A DNA stretch of 64,000 nt from Silene latifolia. Lineage: Eukaryota; Streptophyta; Magnoliopsida; Caryophyllales; Caryophyllaceae. A model generated the notes under the pieces. The model had not been told where the DNA came from. It saw nothing but the letters and a program-made list of their open reading frames with translations, and made no database searches. Position 1 is the stretch's first letter. Each line of letters begins with the position of its first letter. The position numbers and the translations under genes were made by a program. Shown here piece after piece: positions 12,605 to 23,768 of this stretch. The DNA lies in NCBI RefSeq assembly GCF_048544455.1, contig NC_133537.1:72635634-72699633 (forward strand). The letters are read 5' to 3'.

Positions 12605-12687
12605 GAAATATTTTTGTGGAAGAAGAGGAGGTTTTGTAGAGATGTTTTTGTGTTTCGGATGCTGAAACAATGAAGCGCAAACGACCC

Positions 12688-12695
12688 TATTTATA
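12688..12695 (-). promoter_or_regulatory. TATA box of the antisense ORF
   Basis: The minus strand reads TGTATAAATAGGG, about 85 bp upstream of the ATG at 12604. This is the right spacing for a TATA box and short leader, and suggests that the antisense ORF has its own promoter rather than depending on the LTR. Confidence 0.65.
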
Positions 12696-12724
12696 CAAAA
12701 TGATCAGCGCATTTTTCAGAAAAA

Positions 12725-12780
12725 GAGGAGAGCCGGCTTCCATCGCCAAGACGCTCGCGCCTCTTTGAGGCTTCCCCATG
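12725..12780. promoter_or_regulatory. GC-rich GCTCGCGCCT motif upstream of the antisense promoter
   Basis: The plus strand carries CCGGCTTCCATCGCCAAG followed by GCTCGCGCCT (12753-12762) and GAGGCTTCCCC. The block at 15264-15306 is arranged in the same way (CCGGCTTGCATCGCCAGG, then GCTCGCGCCT and CAGGCCTCCCC). Both sit just upstream of antisense start regions. A nine-base match also occurs at 12850-12858. Confidence 0.6.
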
Positions 12781-12859
12781 ATTCCCGCTGTTGACTTGTC
12801 CCTGTCAACATGTGTTTTCTCCTGACACCTCAAACCTCCCGCCAGGAACCTCGCGCCTC

Positions 12860-13617
12860 TTCGGGATGATCCGGGAAAATTTTGTGTTTCTTCACACTCA
12901 CATTTCCTTGTTTTCGCGTTTTACGAAATCCGACACGGTTTCCATGGCGCAGCTTTAAACATACGGATTTTACTTTCTTTTTTTAAGGGGGGAAGGGCTA
13001 GTCGCCCCGATCCGCGACGGATCGTTTTCATGTCAGTCGAAATTCCGAAAATTTTTCGCTTTTTCGCAAAACAAAAAATCAAAATCGAAAATTGATAACA
13101 CGACATCAATTTTCCTCCAAAATTCAAGCACTCACAAATTCGAGTCTTGACCTCAAAAGCCAAATGTACTCGCAAAAATCATTTCCGAAATTCTTTCCTG
13201 ACGGTTTGACTTTTGTATTTTTCGAGTCATTTTCAAAAAAATTTCGATGCAATTTAATTCACGACACGAGTTAATTGCTCAAATTCTCAAAACAATTCCT
13301 TTTGAATTCCGAACGTGGCGGTTTTGTCACGGAATTTTCAAAATTTCAATTTTAACTTCAAGTCATCTTGGTTAATTTTGATTTTTCAAACAAATGCTTT
13401 ACGTGGTCAAATGCTTCTACGTGTTTACGTTTATGCGTATATGCTATCTGCTGCCTGTTTTCTACACTAACGATGCAGGAACTGGTGCAAAGCAAAAGGA
13501 GAGTCGACAACCAACAACGCTCCTCTGAAACACAACACAAAAAAAAAGCAAAAATCACAAAACAAACCACAATCCAAAAACACACATGTATACAAACCGC
13601 CTTACGCAAAATACATT
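12860..13617. other. Non-coding internal region of the Tat element
   Basis: No coding frame is supported. The sequence is rich in AAAATTTTCG-like words and resembles the leader-like DNA upstream of gag. It lies upstream of the antisense promoter on the minus strand. Confidence 0.5.
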
Positions 13618-13748
13618 AACAAACGTCTATCATACAGACACTGGCCTAAAACAAACGTCTATCATACAGGCACTGGCCTAAAACAAACGTCTATCATACA
13701 GACACTGGCCTAAAACAAACGTCTATCATACAAACACTGGCCTAAGAC
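13618..13748. repeat. 33-bp tandem repeat, four copies
   Basis: The word AACGTCTATCATACAGACAC followed by TGGCCTAAAAC recurs four times with single-base differences. It is one of two tandem arrays in the 3' part of the Tat element. Confidence 0.85.
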
Positions 13749-14051
13749 AACGAACTGGGGGCTATCCGCCACCTACCGAACTAAGCACCTCTATCCTCTC
13801 AAACATAAAGGAAAGGAAGCAACAGGGGAAACAGAGGAGCAACAGTGAAAGCAGAGGAGGTTACCATTACGATAATCCCTCACTCCTGCTCCATGACAAA
13901 AATGAAGACAATGTCTTGCAGATTTCGGACGATACGACAACCAGGGACCGTAGCTTAGCATGTTACCCCGATGTTGGACCCCACTCAGCTGAACTCAACT
14001 GCGATCAAGGTCAACAACAGGGGATAACACACTCGTACTGACCCCCAATCA
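13749..14051. other. Non-coding spacer
   Basis: Purine-rich runs (13808-13860) are present but no frame is supported. A polypurine tract followed by an LTR start TGTAGATACCC was looked for here and not found. Confidence 0.4.
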
Positions 14052-15132
14052 TCAGTCATCCTGTCCATGAGCCACGACGAAAAGGACAAACCAGCCATAT
14101 TGGCCGCCTATCCGAATCTCTGCAGACAACGACCAACGATCGATACCCGATTGTTGGCCGGACAAAGGCCGCCAGGGAGAAACACAACCAAGCCTGTAAC
14201 AAAAAACAGTCAACTCTTCCCCTCCGCGATCGACTTCCTCCTCCAAAGCCTCAACAACGGACCCCATCGGTCCCAAATGATATCCTGCAATCAAAAAACA
14301 ACAAAAAAACGTCAGCCGAAATTTCGGCATTACGACGGCATGAAATGGATAAACCCAAAAACAACAAAAAACAACCTGCAATACAAAAAACAAAGGGCAA
14401 TCCCGCCCCCAAACCATTCACAAAAAAAAGCACAAAAACGACTCGCCCCTCTTTTCAAGCAAAAGACGAGTCAAAACCACAAAAACGACATTTCAAGACC
14501 CATACAAGGTCTGCCAACAACCCAAAATACATTCCCGACACAATGGGGATTTTTCTACGGTTCAAAAAGGCAATTTTTACGCTAATTTGAGCCCAAACCG
14601 GTCAAAAATTCAAAAACGACCGCAAAAAGGCAAACGTGATTTTATCACGCCTCAAGGTGACCTAAAATACCAATAAGGTCCATTTCAAGGCAGACTGACT
14701 CAATTCAAGCCCGAACAGACGCTTATTATGTCAGACGTAAGACCGTCGCAAAAGGCAAAAATTCAATTTTGCCCATAAAAATCCAATGAAGGTCCTTAAA
14801 TGGAAAACACGGGTTTTCCCAACTACAATGCAACCTAGTGGGACCCACTACCCAAGCAAATAAACTTGGCATTGTGAAATGAGACGGTTTCTCGCCTCAT
14901 TCACGTTTTTCGAGCATAGGGAGCGGGAACGGGGACCAAAATGCAAACTAAAAGCACCCCTATACTCCTAAACAGGTTTATAACCTAATGCAAACATCAA
15001 TTTCACTCGAAATTGGCTCAATCAAAAACGCCCAATTCGATTTTTTAGGGCAAAATCCGCCCTAATTCAATCTAGCTAACAATCAACAAATTTGAAAGGA
15101 TTCAAGAGGAAATACTTACCTTGAGATGACAT
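14052..15132 (-). CDS. Putative antisense two-exon small ORF of the Tat element
   Basis: Exon 1 is 15132-15120 (ATGTCATCTCAAG), ending at a perfect donor GTAAGT. Exon 2 starts at 14284 after a TTGCAG acceptor and runs to TGA at 14052. The joined frame is 81 codons without a stop, beginning MSSQGYHLGPMGS, with an acidic stretch EALEEEVDRGG. I recognise no domain. Support comes from the splice sites, the frame match across them, and the upstream promoter-like block at 15240-15300. The intron would be 835 bp. It could still be chance; cDNA would decide. Confidence 0.4.
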
Positions 15133-15239
15133 TTGTTGACAATGGCACGGATGAAAGCAAGCTAGAAGGTCCGTCAATGGCGATTTTGGGCGAGATTTCG
15201 AGGTTGAAGATGAATATTCATCCGCAACTCAACCTCGCG

Positions 15240-15306
15240 TCTTTTTAACAAAAAATAGGGAAACCGGCTTGCATCGCCAGGTGGCTCGCGCCTAAACCAG
15301 GCCTCC
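15240..15306 (-). promoter_or_regulatory. Probable second antisense promoter with GCTCGCGCCT block
   Basis: On the minus strand the GC-rich block (GCTCGCGCCT at 15284-15293 on plus) is followed by a weak TATA-like GTTAAAAAGACG (about 15242-15253). About 110 bp further lies the ATG at 15132. The arrangement repeats that of the promoter at 12688-12780. Confidence 0.4.
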
Positions 15307-15375
15307 CCTTTTTTCTTTTTCAGCGAAATTTGGGCTTTGGCCCAATTTCCCACAACATACTTCAAAATTTTCGTT

Positions 15376-15394
15376 GACAATATTAAATATTGTC
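15376..15394. repeat. 19-bp palindrome
   Basis: GACAATATTAAATATTGTC is a perfect palindrome around a central A, in the AT-rich DNA upstream of the 70-bp array. Confidence 0.7.
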
Positions 15395-15539
15395 ATTTCC
15401 TCGAAAAAAAAAAACAAATAGTGAAAATTTAAAACTCGCTATTTTCAAGCAAACGGCGATCAAAACCGCCAATTTCAAAATAATGGCGAAATCAAAATTC
15501 ACCATTTTCCTTCAAATTTTCCAAAATAATGGCGAAAAT

Positions 15540-16081
15540 TCAAAATTGCTATTTCAAGCAACGGCGGCACATAAACCGTCACTTCAATCAATAGTGAAGG
15601 TTCCAAATTCACTATTTTCTTCCACATGTCAACGGCGGCACATAAACCGTCACTTCAATCAATAGTGAAGATTCCAAATTCACTATTTCTTTCAAATGTC
15701 AACGGCGGCACATAAACCGTCACTTCTCAATAGTGAAGGTTCCAAATTCACTATTTTCTTCCACATGTCAACAGCGGCACATAAACCGTCACTTCAATCA
15801 ATAGTGAAGATTCCAAATTCACTATTTCTTTCAAATGTCAACGGCGACACATAAACCGTCACTTCAATCAATAGTGAAGATTCCAAATTCACTATTTCTT
15901 TCAAATGTCAACGGCGGCACATAAACCGTCACTTCAATCAATAGTGAAGATTCCAAATTCACTATTTCTTTCAAATGTCAACGGCGGCACATAAACCGTC
16001 ACTTCAATCAATAGTTAAGATTCCAAATTCACTATTTCTTTCAAATGTCAACGGCGGCACATAAACCGTCACTTCAATCGA
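15540..16081. repeat. ~70-bp tandem hairpin array, seven to eight copies
   Basis: Each unit contains AATAGTGAA-gattccaaa-TTCACTATT, an exact hairpin in most copies, followed by CAACGGCGGCACATAAACCG. Copies start near 15591, 15661, 15731, 15800, 15871, 15941 and 16010. A degenerate copy lies before 15591, and the hairpin stem is damaged at 16010 (AATAGTTAA). Retand-type elements carry tandem repeats just before the 3' LTR; here the array ends where the peptidase array begins, with no LTR between them. Confidence 0.85.
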
Positions 16082-16082
16082 C

Positions 16083-17068
16083 ACATACTCTTCTTTCAAG
16101 TGAGCGTCTTCACGAAGAACAAAGTCCACCACTTGCTTCCGCACCTTCAGCATCTTAGAGAACTGTTTTTTGTTCTTCCGAAACAAATCCGACTCCGCAA
16201 CAAAACTACTGTCCTCTGGTCCGCAATCCATACAGCAACCCAGCCCATCGTCTGCCTTACCCCTTTTACGGCTACCCAAAGCCGACTTTGGACTCACAGT
16301 GCTATCCACACCCCTTCTTCCCTCTTGACGGCTGGCAATAGGGGTGTTTGTAGAGAATTCAATGCTATCAAATGACAGTAGGAGAAGCGACGGGCTCGAC
16401 AACAGGCTCTGTCGTCTTAACCTTCTTACCAACAGTTTTCACCCTGCCAGAACCATGACGTTTCTTACCGCTTTGAGAAACCCTCGCTTCCGCATCCTCA
16501 ATACGCCGTTTCTCTTCAAGCACACTCAGGGTTTCCTTTCTCGTCTTGTTCAACTCCTCCAAAGTTTTCAACACATCTTCCTTGGACTCGTTCATATCAG
16601 ACAGCACCAACAAGGCAACAATCTCAGCGCGGTAAAACGCTCCTGAATCAGAATTACCCAAGTCACAATCAAAAATAGTTCCACGGTAAAAGAGCATGTG
16701 CAACATCGTATATACACCGCAGTCCAAATTTTCAGTCGCAGCGGTTTGCCAGGTAAAAGGGACTTTGACAATTTTATAATCTTTAACCTCCCCGCCTCGG
16801 GCAACTCCTTTGTTGACCAGGAAATCAGACATTAAGCTCACCTTCAAAAAAGCAAGGAAAAAGAAAACATAATTACTAACAATACTTAAACAAACTAGGC
16901 TAAACACCAAGAGAAAATTAGGCACAATAAATGACTTACAGCAGTTTGACAATACACCAAACGTACACACGCCTGTTGATCATCAGCAAACATCGCCTCT
17001 TGAAATACATTTTCAAGATATTCAACCCTCTTCGCATTGAAGTTGATGCACAAACAACTGAAGTGCTC
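16083..17068 (-). pseudogene. Ulp1-like C48 peptidase fragment, copy 1
   Basis: Exon 17068-16940 encodes EHFSCLCINF and the aspartate region, here EYLEN instead of EYLDN, so the expected catalytic aspartate is glutamate. A GTAAGT donor follows. The next exon starts at 16841 and holds WQTAATENLDCGVY with the nucleophile cysteine. An extra A near 16370 shifts the frame in the linker. The copy is cut at about 16083, where the 70-bp array begins. Confidence 0.8.
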
Positions 17069-17258
17069 CTATAAAAGAATTGGGATGAAAATCTGGGAAA
17101 ATATTTAGCCAATAAAATTGTTACTAATTATGTGGTTTTTTTAAAAAAGCAGAAACACAGCATAACAACAGCAGAGTAATAGTAGAGTAACAGTAGAATA
17201 ATAGTAGAATACACACAAGTACAGAAAACATACCATATCAGAATTAAGATCACACTCT

Positions 17259-18166
17259 TGTAGATACCCAGTATCTGCCGAGACTCCAACAAACACTCGA
17301 TGATTATCGGACTACAACATGTTTTGGGATCGCAGCGTTTGATCGACAGTTTGTGTACAACTTTACGTCAAAAAACTTAAAACGATTTCGAAAACAAAAC
17401 ATTTTAAAACATTTCAAAAATACCTGGAGTGTTTAATGCATGACGACGGGGTCGCAATGACACTAACTTGAGTCAAAACCGACACCGGACCAAAAACCGA
17501 CTCGAAAATTCAAATCCCGACTCCAACAACGAGTCAAACCGAGTCAAACACAAAAACCAAAAATATCTCAAGCCTTCTATACTAAGTTTTCCCGGATTCA
17601 TGTTGGTCAAGTATCAAACATGTGAATACAAAACCTAGGATAGAACAAATCATGATTGCGTTTGTTGTGATAGTGACAACACAACTCGAAGTGCCGCGAC
17701 GTGGCTCGCGCCTCTTTGAGCACCCCAGGTGGCCACGTCGCTGAAAACTCACACAACCACTCATTCTCCTATAAATACCCCTCAAATGACACCCATTTGA
17801 GACTTACGCGAGTGTCCGCCCCCTCTTTTCTCCCTTAAAATTATCGACTCGACTTCTATAGTCACAATCTGACGCGTGTTTATGACCTACCGATCGTAAA
17901 CACGAGCCTTACACATTGTTTGGTACCGTCATCGTGCATTAAACCACTTGTCCGACCACTTTGACCACTACACCATCACTAAACTTTTAAAACACTCTTT
18001 TACTTACCAAAACGGTTTTAAACCGAGTTTTTTCCGATCAAACAAGTTGTTACACTTTCGTCGGTCACTCGCCATAACCAAACATGTAAGTATGAGGGTG
18101 TAAAAATCCTCTTTTATTATGTTTTCATTTGTTTCATGACTTTAACATGCTAAAACATGCATAACA
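17259..18166 (+). mobile_element. Truncated Tat LTR copy in unit 1
   Basis: It starts TGTAGATACCC after ACTCT and stops at the unit junction. It includes the hairpin GCGACGTGGC/GCCACGTCGC with GCTCGCGCCT (17704-17713) and a TATA box CTATAAATACC (from 17769). It has a 21-bp insertion relative to the other units near 17578-17632. Confidence 0.85.
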
Positions 18167-18299
18167 GTGGAACTACTGATACTAGTTTGACAAAATAACA
18201 GCATAATAACAGCAGATTAACAGCAGAATAATAGTGGGAAATAAAAAGTCTAACTGAACAGGAACACCACAATCAAAGAAATGAAAATCGAAACATACT

Positions 18300-19277
18300 C
18301 TTCTTTCAAGTGAGCGTCTTCACGAAGAACAAAGTCCACCACTTGCTTCCGCACCTTCAGCATCTTAGAGAACTGTTTTTTGTTCTTCCGAAACAAATCC
18401 GACACCGCAACAAAACTACTGTCCTCTGGCCCGCAATCCATACAGTAACCCAGCCCATCGTCTGCCTTACCCCTTTTACGGCTACCCAAAGCCGACTTTG
18501 GACTCACAGTGCTATCCACGCCCCTTCTTCCCACTTGACGGCTGGCAGTAGGGGTGTTTGTAGAGAATTCAGTGCTATCAATGACAGTAGGAGAAGCGAC
18601 GGGCTCGACAACAGGCTGCGTCGTCTTAACCTTCTTACCAACAGTTTTCACCCTGTCAGAACCACGACGTTTCTTACCGCTTTGAGAAACCCTCGCTTCC
18701 GCATCCTCAATACGCCGTTTCTCTTCAAGCACACTCAGGGTTTCCTTTCTCGTCTTGTTCAACTCTTCCAAAGTTTTCAACACATCTTCCTTGGACTCGT
18801 TCATATCAGACAGCACCAACAAGGCAACGTTCTCAGCGCGGTAAAGCGCTCTTGAATCAGAATTACCCAAGTCACAATCAAAAACAGTTCCACGGTAAAA
18901 GAGCATGTGCAACATCGTATATACACCGCAGTCCAAATTTTCAGTCGCAGCGGTTTGCCAGGTAAAAGGGACGTTGACAATTTTATAATCTTTAACCTCC
19001 CCGCCTCGGGCAACTCCTTTGTTGACCAGGAAATCAGACATTAAGCTCACCTTCAAAAAAGCAATGAAAAAGAAAACATAATTACTAACAATACTTAAAC
19101 AAACTAGGCTAAACACCAAGAGAAAATTAGACACAATAAATGACTTACAGCAGTTTGACAATACACCAAACGTACACTTGCCTGTTGATCATCAGCAAAC
19201 ATCGCCTCTTGAAATACATTATCAAGATATTCAACCCTCTTCGCATTGAAGTTGATGCACAAACAACTGAAGTGCTC
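18300..19277 (-). pseudogene. Ulp1-like C48 peptidase fragment, copy 2
   Basis: Exon 19277-19149 (43 codons; EHFSCLCINF ... EYLDN) is followed by an intron and then an exon from 19050 to about 18300. That exon holds the WQTAATENLDCGVY core, a charged linker (ESKEDVLKTLEELNKTRKE, probably coiled coil), a basic stretch, and the block CMDCGPEDSSF ... LKVRKQVVDFVL. The frames are open and all visible catalytic residues (His, Asp, Gln, Cys) are present. It has no N-terminal exons of its own because the LTR fragment of the next unit intervenes. Confidence 0.8.
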
Positions 19278-19467
19278 CTACAAAATAATTGGGATGAAAA
19301 TCTGGGAAAATATTTGGCCAAAAAAATTGTTACTAATTATGTGGTTTTTTTAAAAAAGCAGAAACACAGCAGAACAACAACAGAGTAATAGTAGAGTAAC
19401 AGTAGAATAATAGTAGAATACACACAAGTACAGAAAACATACCATATCAGAATTAAGATCACACTCT

Positions 19468-20312
19468 TGTAGATACCCAGTATCTGCCGAGACTCCAACA
19501 AACACCCGATGATTATCGGACTATAACATGTTTTGGGATCGCAGCGTTTGATCGACAGTTTGTGTACAACTTTACGTCGGAAAACTTAAAACGATTTCGA
19601 AAACAAAACATTTTAAAGCATTTCAAAAATACCTGGAGTGTTTAATGCATGACGACGGGGTCGCAATGACACTAACTAGAGTCAAAACCGACACCGGACC
19701 AAAAACCGACTCGAAAATTCAAATCCCGACTCCAACAACGAGTCAAACCGAGTCAAACACAAAAACCAAAAATATCTCAAGCCTAGGATAGAACAAATCA
19801 TGATTGCGTTTGTTGTGATAGTGACAACACAACTCGAAGTGCCGCGACGTGGCTCGCGCCTCTTTGAGCAGCCCAGGTGGCCACGTCGCTCAAAACTCAC
19901 ACAACCACTCATTCTCCTATAAATACCCCTCAAATGACACCCATTTGAGACTTATGAGTGTCTGCCGCCTCTTTTCTCCCTTAAAATTATCGACTCGACT
20001 TCTAAAGTCACAATCCGACGCGTGTTTACGACCTACCGATCGTAAACACGAGCCTTACACATTGTTTGGTACCGTCATCGTGCATTAAACCACTTGTCCG
20101 ACCACTTTGACCACTACACCATCACTAAACTTTTAAAACACTCTTTTACTTACCAAAACGGTTTTAAACCGAGTTTTTTCCGATCAAACAAGTTGTTACA
20201 CTTACGTCGGTCACTCGCCATAACCAAACATGTAAGTATGAGGGTGTAAAAATCCTCTTTTATTATGTTTTCATTTGTTTCATGACTTTAACATGCTAAA
20301 ACATGCATAACA
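19468..20312 (+). mobile_element. Truncated Tat LTR copy in unit 2
   Basis: It starts TGTAGATACCC after ACTCT and ends at the unit junction. GCTCGCGCCT lies at 19852-19861 and CCTATAAATACC near 19916-19928. It duplicates only the U3/R part of the LTR, so it may act as a promoter. Confidence 0.85.
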
Positions 20313-20449
20313 GTGGAACTACTGATACTAGTTTGACAAAATAACAGCATAATAACAGTTGATTAATGTTGAGAATAATAGTGGGAAATAAAAAGACTAA
20401 CTGAACAGGAACACCACAATCAAAGAAATGAAAATCGACACATACTCTT

Positions 20450-21429
20450 CTTTCAAGTGAGCGTCTTCACGAAGAACAAAGTCCACCACTTGCTTCCGCA
20501 CCTTCAGCATCTTAGAGAACTGTTTTTTGTTCTTCCGAAACAAATCCGACACCGCAACAAAACTACGTCCTCTCGGCCCGCAATCCATACAAAGAACCTT
20601 GACCCATCGTCGCCTTTTACCCCTTTTACGGCTACCCAAAGCCGACTTTGAACTCACGGTGCTATCCACACCTCTTCTTCCCACTTGACGGTTGGCAGTA
20701 GGGGTGTTTGTAGAGAATTCAGTGCTATCAATGACAGTAGGAGAAGCGACGGGCTCGACAACAGGCTGCGTCGTCTTAACCTTCTTACCAACAGTTTTTC
20801 ACCCCGCCCGAACCACGACGTTTCTTACCGCTTTGAGAAACCCTCGCTTCCGCATCCTCAGTACGCCGTTTCTCTTCAAGCACACTCAGGGTTTCCTTTC
20901 TCGTCTTGTTCAACTCCTCCAAAGTTTTCAACACATCTTCCTTGGACTCGTTCATATCAGACAGCACCAACAAGGCAACGATCTCCGCGCGGTAAAGCGC
21001 TCTTGAATCAGAATTACCCAAGTCACAATCAAAAACAGTTCCACGGTAAAAGAGCATGTGCAACATCGTATATACACCGCAGTCCAAATTTTGATCGCAG
21101 CGGTTTGCAGGTAAAAGGGACGTTGACAATTTTATAATCTTTAACCTCCCCGCCTCGGGCAACTCCTTTGTTGACCAGGAAATCAGACATTAAGCTCACC
21201 TTCAAAAAAGCAAGGAAAAAGAAAACATAATTACTAACAATACTTAAACAAACTAGGCTAAACACCAAGAGAAAATTAGGCACAATAAATGACTTACAAT
21301 AGTTTGACAATACACCAAACGTACACACACGCTTTGTTGATCATCAGCAAACATCGCCTCTTGAAATACATTATCAAGATATTCAACCCTCTTCGCATTG
21401 AAGTTGATGCACAAACAACTGAAGTGCTC
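20450..21429 (-). pseudogene. Ulp1-like C48 peptidase fragment, copy 3
   Basis: Same exon pair as the other units (21429-21298; then from 21199). The first exon has a 3-bp net insertion. The second has a deletion around the WQTAATEN core near 21090-21105, a further indel near 20798, and more around 20570-20610. It is clearly broken. Confidence 0.8.
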
Positions 21430-21619
21430 CTATAAAAGAATTGGGATGAAAATCTGGGAAAATATTTGGCCAAAAAAATTGTTACTAATTATGTGGTTTT
21501 TTTAAAAAAGCAGAAACACAGCAGAACAACAGCAGAGTAATAGTAGAGTAACAGTAGAATAATAGTAGAATACACACAAGTACAAAAAACATACCATATC
21601 AGAATTAAGATCACACTCT

Positions 21620-22466
21620 TGTAGATACCCAGTATCTGCCGAGACTCCAACAAACACCCGATGATTATCGGACTACAACATGTTTTGGGATCGCAGCGTT
21701 TGATCGACAGTTTGTGTACAACTTTACGTCGGAAAACTTAAAACGATTTCGAAAACAAAACATTTTAAAACATTTCAAAAATACCTGGAGTGTTTAATGC
21801 ATGACGACGGGGTCGCAATGACACTAACTAGAGTCAAAACCGACACCGGACCAAAAACCGACTCGAAAATTCAAATCCCGACTCCAACAACGAGTCAAAC
21901 CGAGTCAAACACAAAAACCAAAAATATCTCAAGCCTAGGATAGAACAAATCATGATTGCGTTTGTTGTGATAGTGACAACACAACTCGAAGTGCCGCGAC
22001 GTGGCTCGCGCCTCTTTGAGCAGCCCAGGTGGCCACGTCGCTCAAAACTCACACAACCACTCATTCTCCTATAAATACCCCTCAAATGACACCCATTTGA
22101 GACTTACGCGAGTGTCTGCCGCCTCTTTTCTCCCTTAAAATTATCGACTCGACTTCTAAAGTCACAATCCGACGCGTGTTTACGACCTACCGATCGTAAA
22201 CACGAGCCTTACACATTGTTTGGTACCGTCATCGTGCATTAAACCACTTGTCCGACCACTTTGACCACTACACCATCACTAAACTTTTAAAACACTCTTT
22301 TACTTACCAAAACGGTTTTAAACCGAGTTTTTTCCGATCAAACAAGTTGTTACACTTACGTCGGTCACTCGCCATAACCAAACATGTAAGTATGAGGGTG
22401 TAAAAATCCTCTTTTATTATGTTTTCATTTGTTTCATGACTTTAACATGCTAAAACATGCATAACA
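21620..22466 (+). mobile_element. Truncated Tat LTR copy in unit 3
   Basis: Same start and end points as in units 1 and 2. GCTCGCGCCT is at 22004-22013, and a TATA box CTATAAATACC lies near 22070. Confidence 0.85.
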
Positions 22467-22596
22467 GTGGAACTACTGATACTAGTTTGACAAAATAACA
22501 GCATAATAACAGTTGATTAACAGCAGAATAATAGTGGGAAATAAAAAGACTAACTGAACAGGAACACCACAATCAAAGAAATGAAAATCGACACAT

Positions 22597-23578
22597 ACTC
22601 TTCTTTCAAGTGAGCGTCTTCACGAAGAACAAAGTCCACCACTTGCTTCCGCACCTTCAGCATCTTAGAGAACTGTTTTTTGTTCTTCCGAAACAAATCC
22701 GACACCGCAACAAAACTACTGTCCTCTGGCCCGCAATCCATACAGCAACCCAGCCCATCGTCTGCCTTACCCCTTTTACGGCTACCCAAAGCCGACTTTG
22801 AACTCACGGTGCTATCCACACCTCTTCTTCCCACTTGACGGTTGGCAGTAGGGGTGTTTGTAGAGAATTCAGTGCTATCAATGACAGTAGGAGAAGCGAC
22901 GGGCTCGACAACAGGCTGCGTCGTCTTAACCTTCTTACCAACAGTTTTCACCCTGCCAGAACCACGACGTTTCTTACCGCTTTGAGAAACCCTCGCTTCC
23001 GCATCCTCAGTACGCCGTTTCTCTTCAAGCACACTCAGGGTTTCCTTTCTCGTCTTGTTCAACTCCTCCAAAGTTTTCAACACATCTTCCTTGGACTCGT
23101 TCATATCAGACAGCACCAACAAGGCAACGATCTCCGCGCGGTAAAGCGCTCTTGAATCAGAATTACCCAAGTCACAATCAAAAACAGTTCCACGGTAAAA
23201 GAGCATGTGCAACATCGTATATACACCGCAGTCCAAATTTTCAGTCGCAGCGGTTTGCCAGGTAAAAGGGACGTTGACAATTTTATAATCTTTAACCTCC
23301 CCGCCTCGGGCAACTCCTTTGTTGACCAGGAAATCAGACATTAAGCTCACCTTCAAAAAAGCAAGGAAAAAGAAAACATAATTACTAACAATACTTAAAC
23401 AAACTAGGCTAAACACCAAGAGAAAATTAAGGCACAATAAATGACTTACAGCAGTTTGACAATACACCAAACGTACACACGCATGTTGATCATCAGCAAA
23501 CATCGCCTCTTGAAATACATTATCAAGATATTCAACCCTCTTCGCATTGAAGTTGATGCACAAACAACTGAAGTGCTC
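22597..23578 (-). pseudogene. Ulp1-like C48 peptidase C-terminal exons, copy 4 (nearest to source gene)
   Basis: Exon 23578-23450 (acceptor TTTTATAG; EHFSCLCINF, EYLDN; donor GTAAGT) and the exon from 23350 (acceptor TTTTTGAAG) to about 22597 are open throughout. His of EHF, Asp of LDN, Gln of TWQ and Cys of DCGVY match the C48 catalytic set, which in Ulp1/SENP enzymes cleaves SUMO or related tags. The upstream exon (23768-23744 joined to 26290-26176) is interrupted by the solo LTR. Ulp1-like genes carried by Mutator-like elements (the Kaonashi type) are known in plants; activity here is unlikely. Confidence 0.82.
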
Positions 23579-23768
23579 CTATAAAAGAATTGGGATGAAA
23601 ATCTGGGAAAATATTTGGCCAAAAAAATTGTTACTAATTATGTGGTTTTTTTAAAAAAGCAGAAACACAGCAGAACAACAGCAGAGTAATAGTAGAGTAA
23701 CAGTAGAATAATAGTAGAATACACACAAGTACAAAAAACATACCATATCAGAATTAAGATCACACTCT

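Noticed and set aside
13618..13748. 33-bp repeats (and 15540-16081) as a CRISPR array
   Set aside because: No distinct spacers; whole units are repeated in a plant retrotransposon.
18310..18855. 181-codon plus-strand frame and equivalents in the other units
   Set aside because: Antisense shadow of the Ulp1-like exon, which has catalytic motifs and splice sites.
19468..19530. Minus-strand frame that seemed to extend the peptidase (SDNHRVFVGVSADTG)
   Set aside because: It is the antisense of the LTR start TGTAGATACCC; the true upstream exon is found beyond the solo LTR with matching phase.
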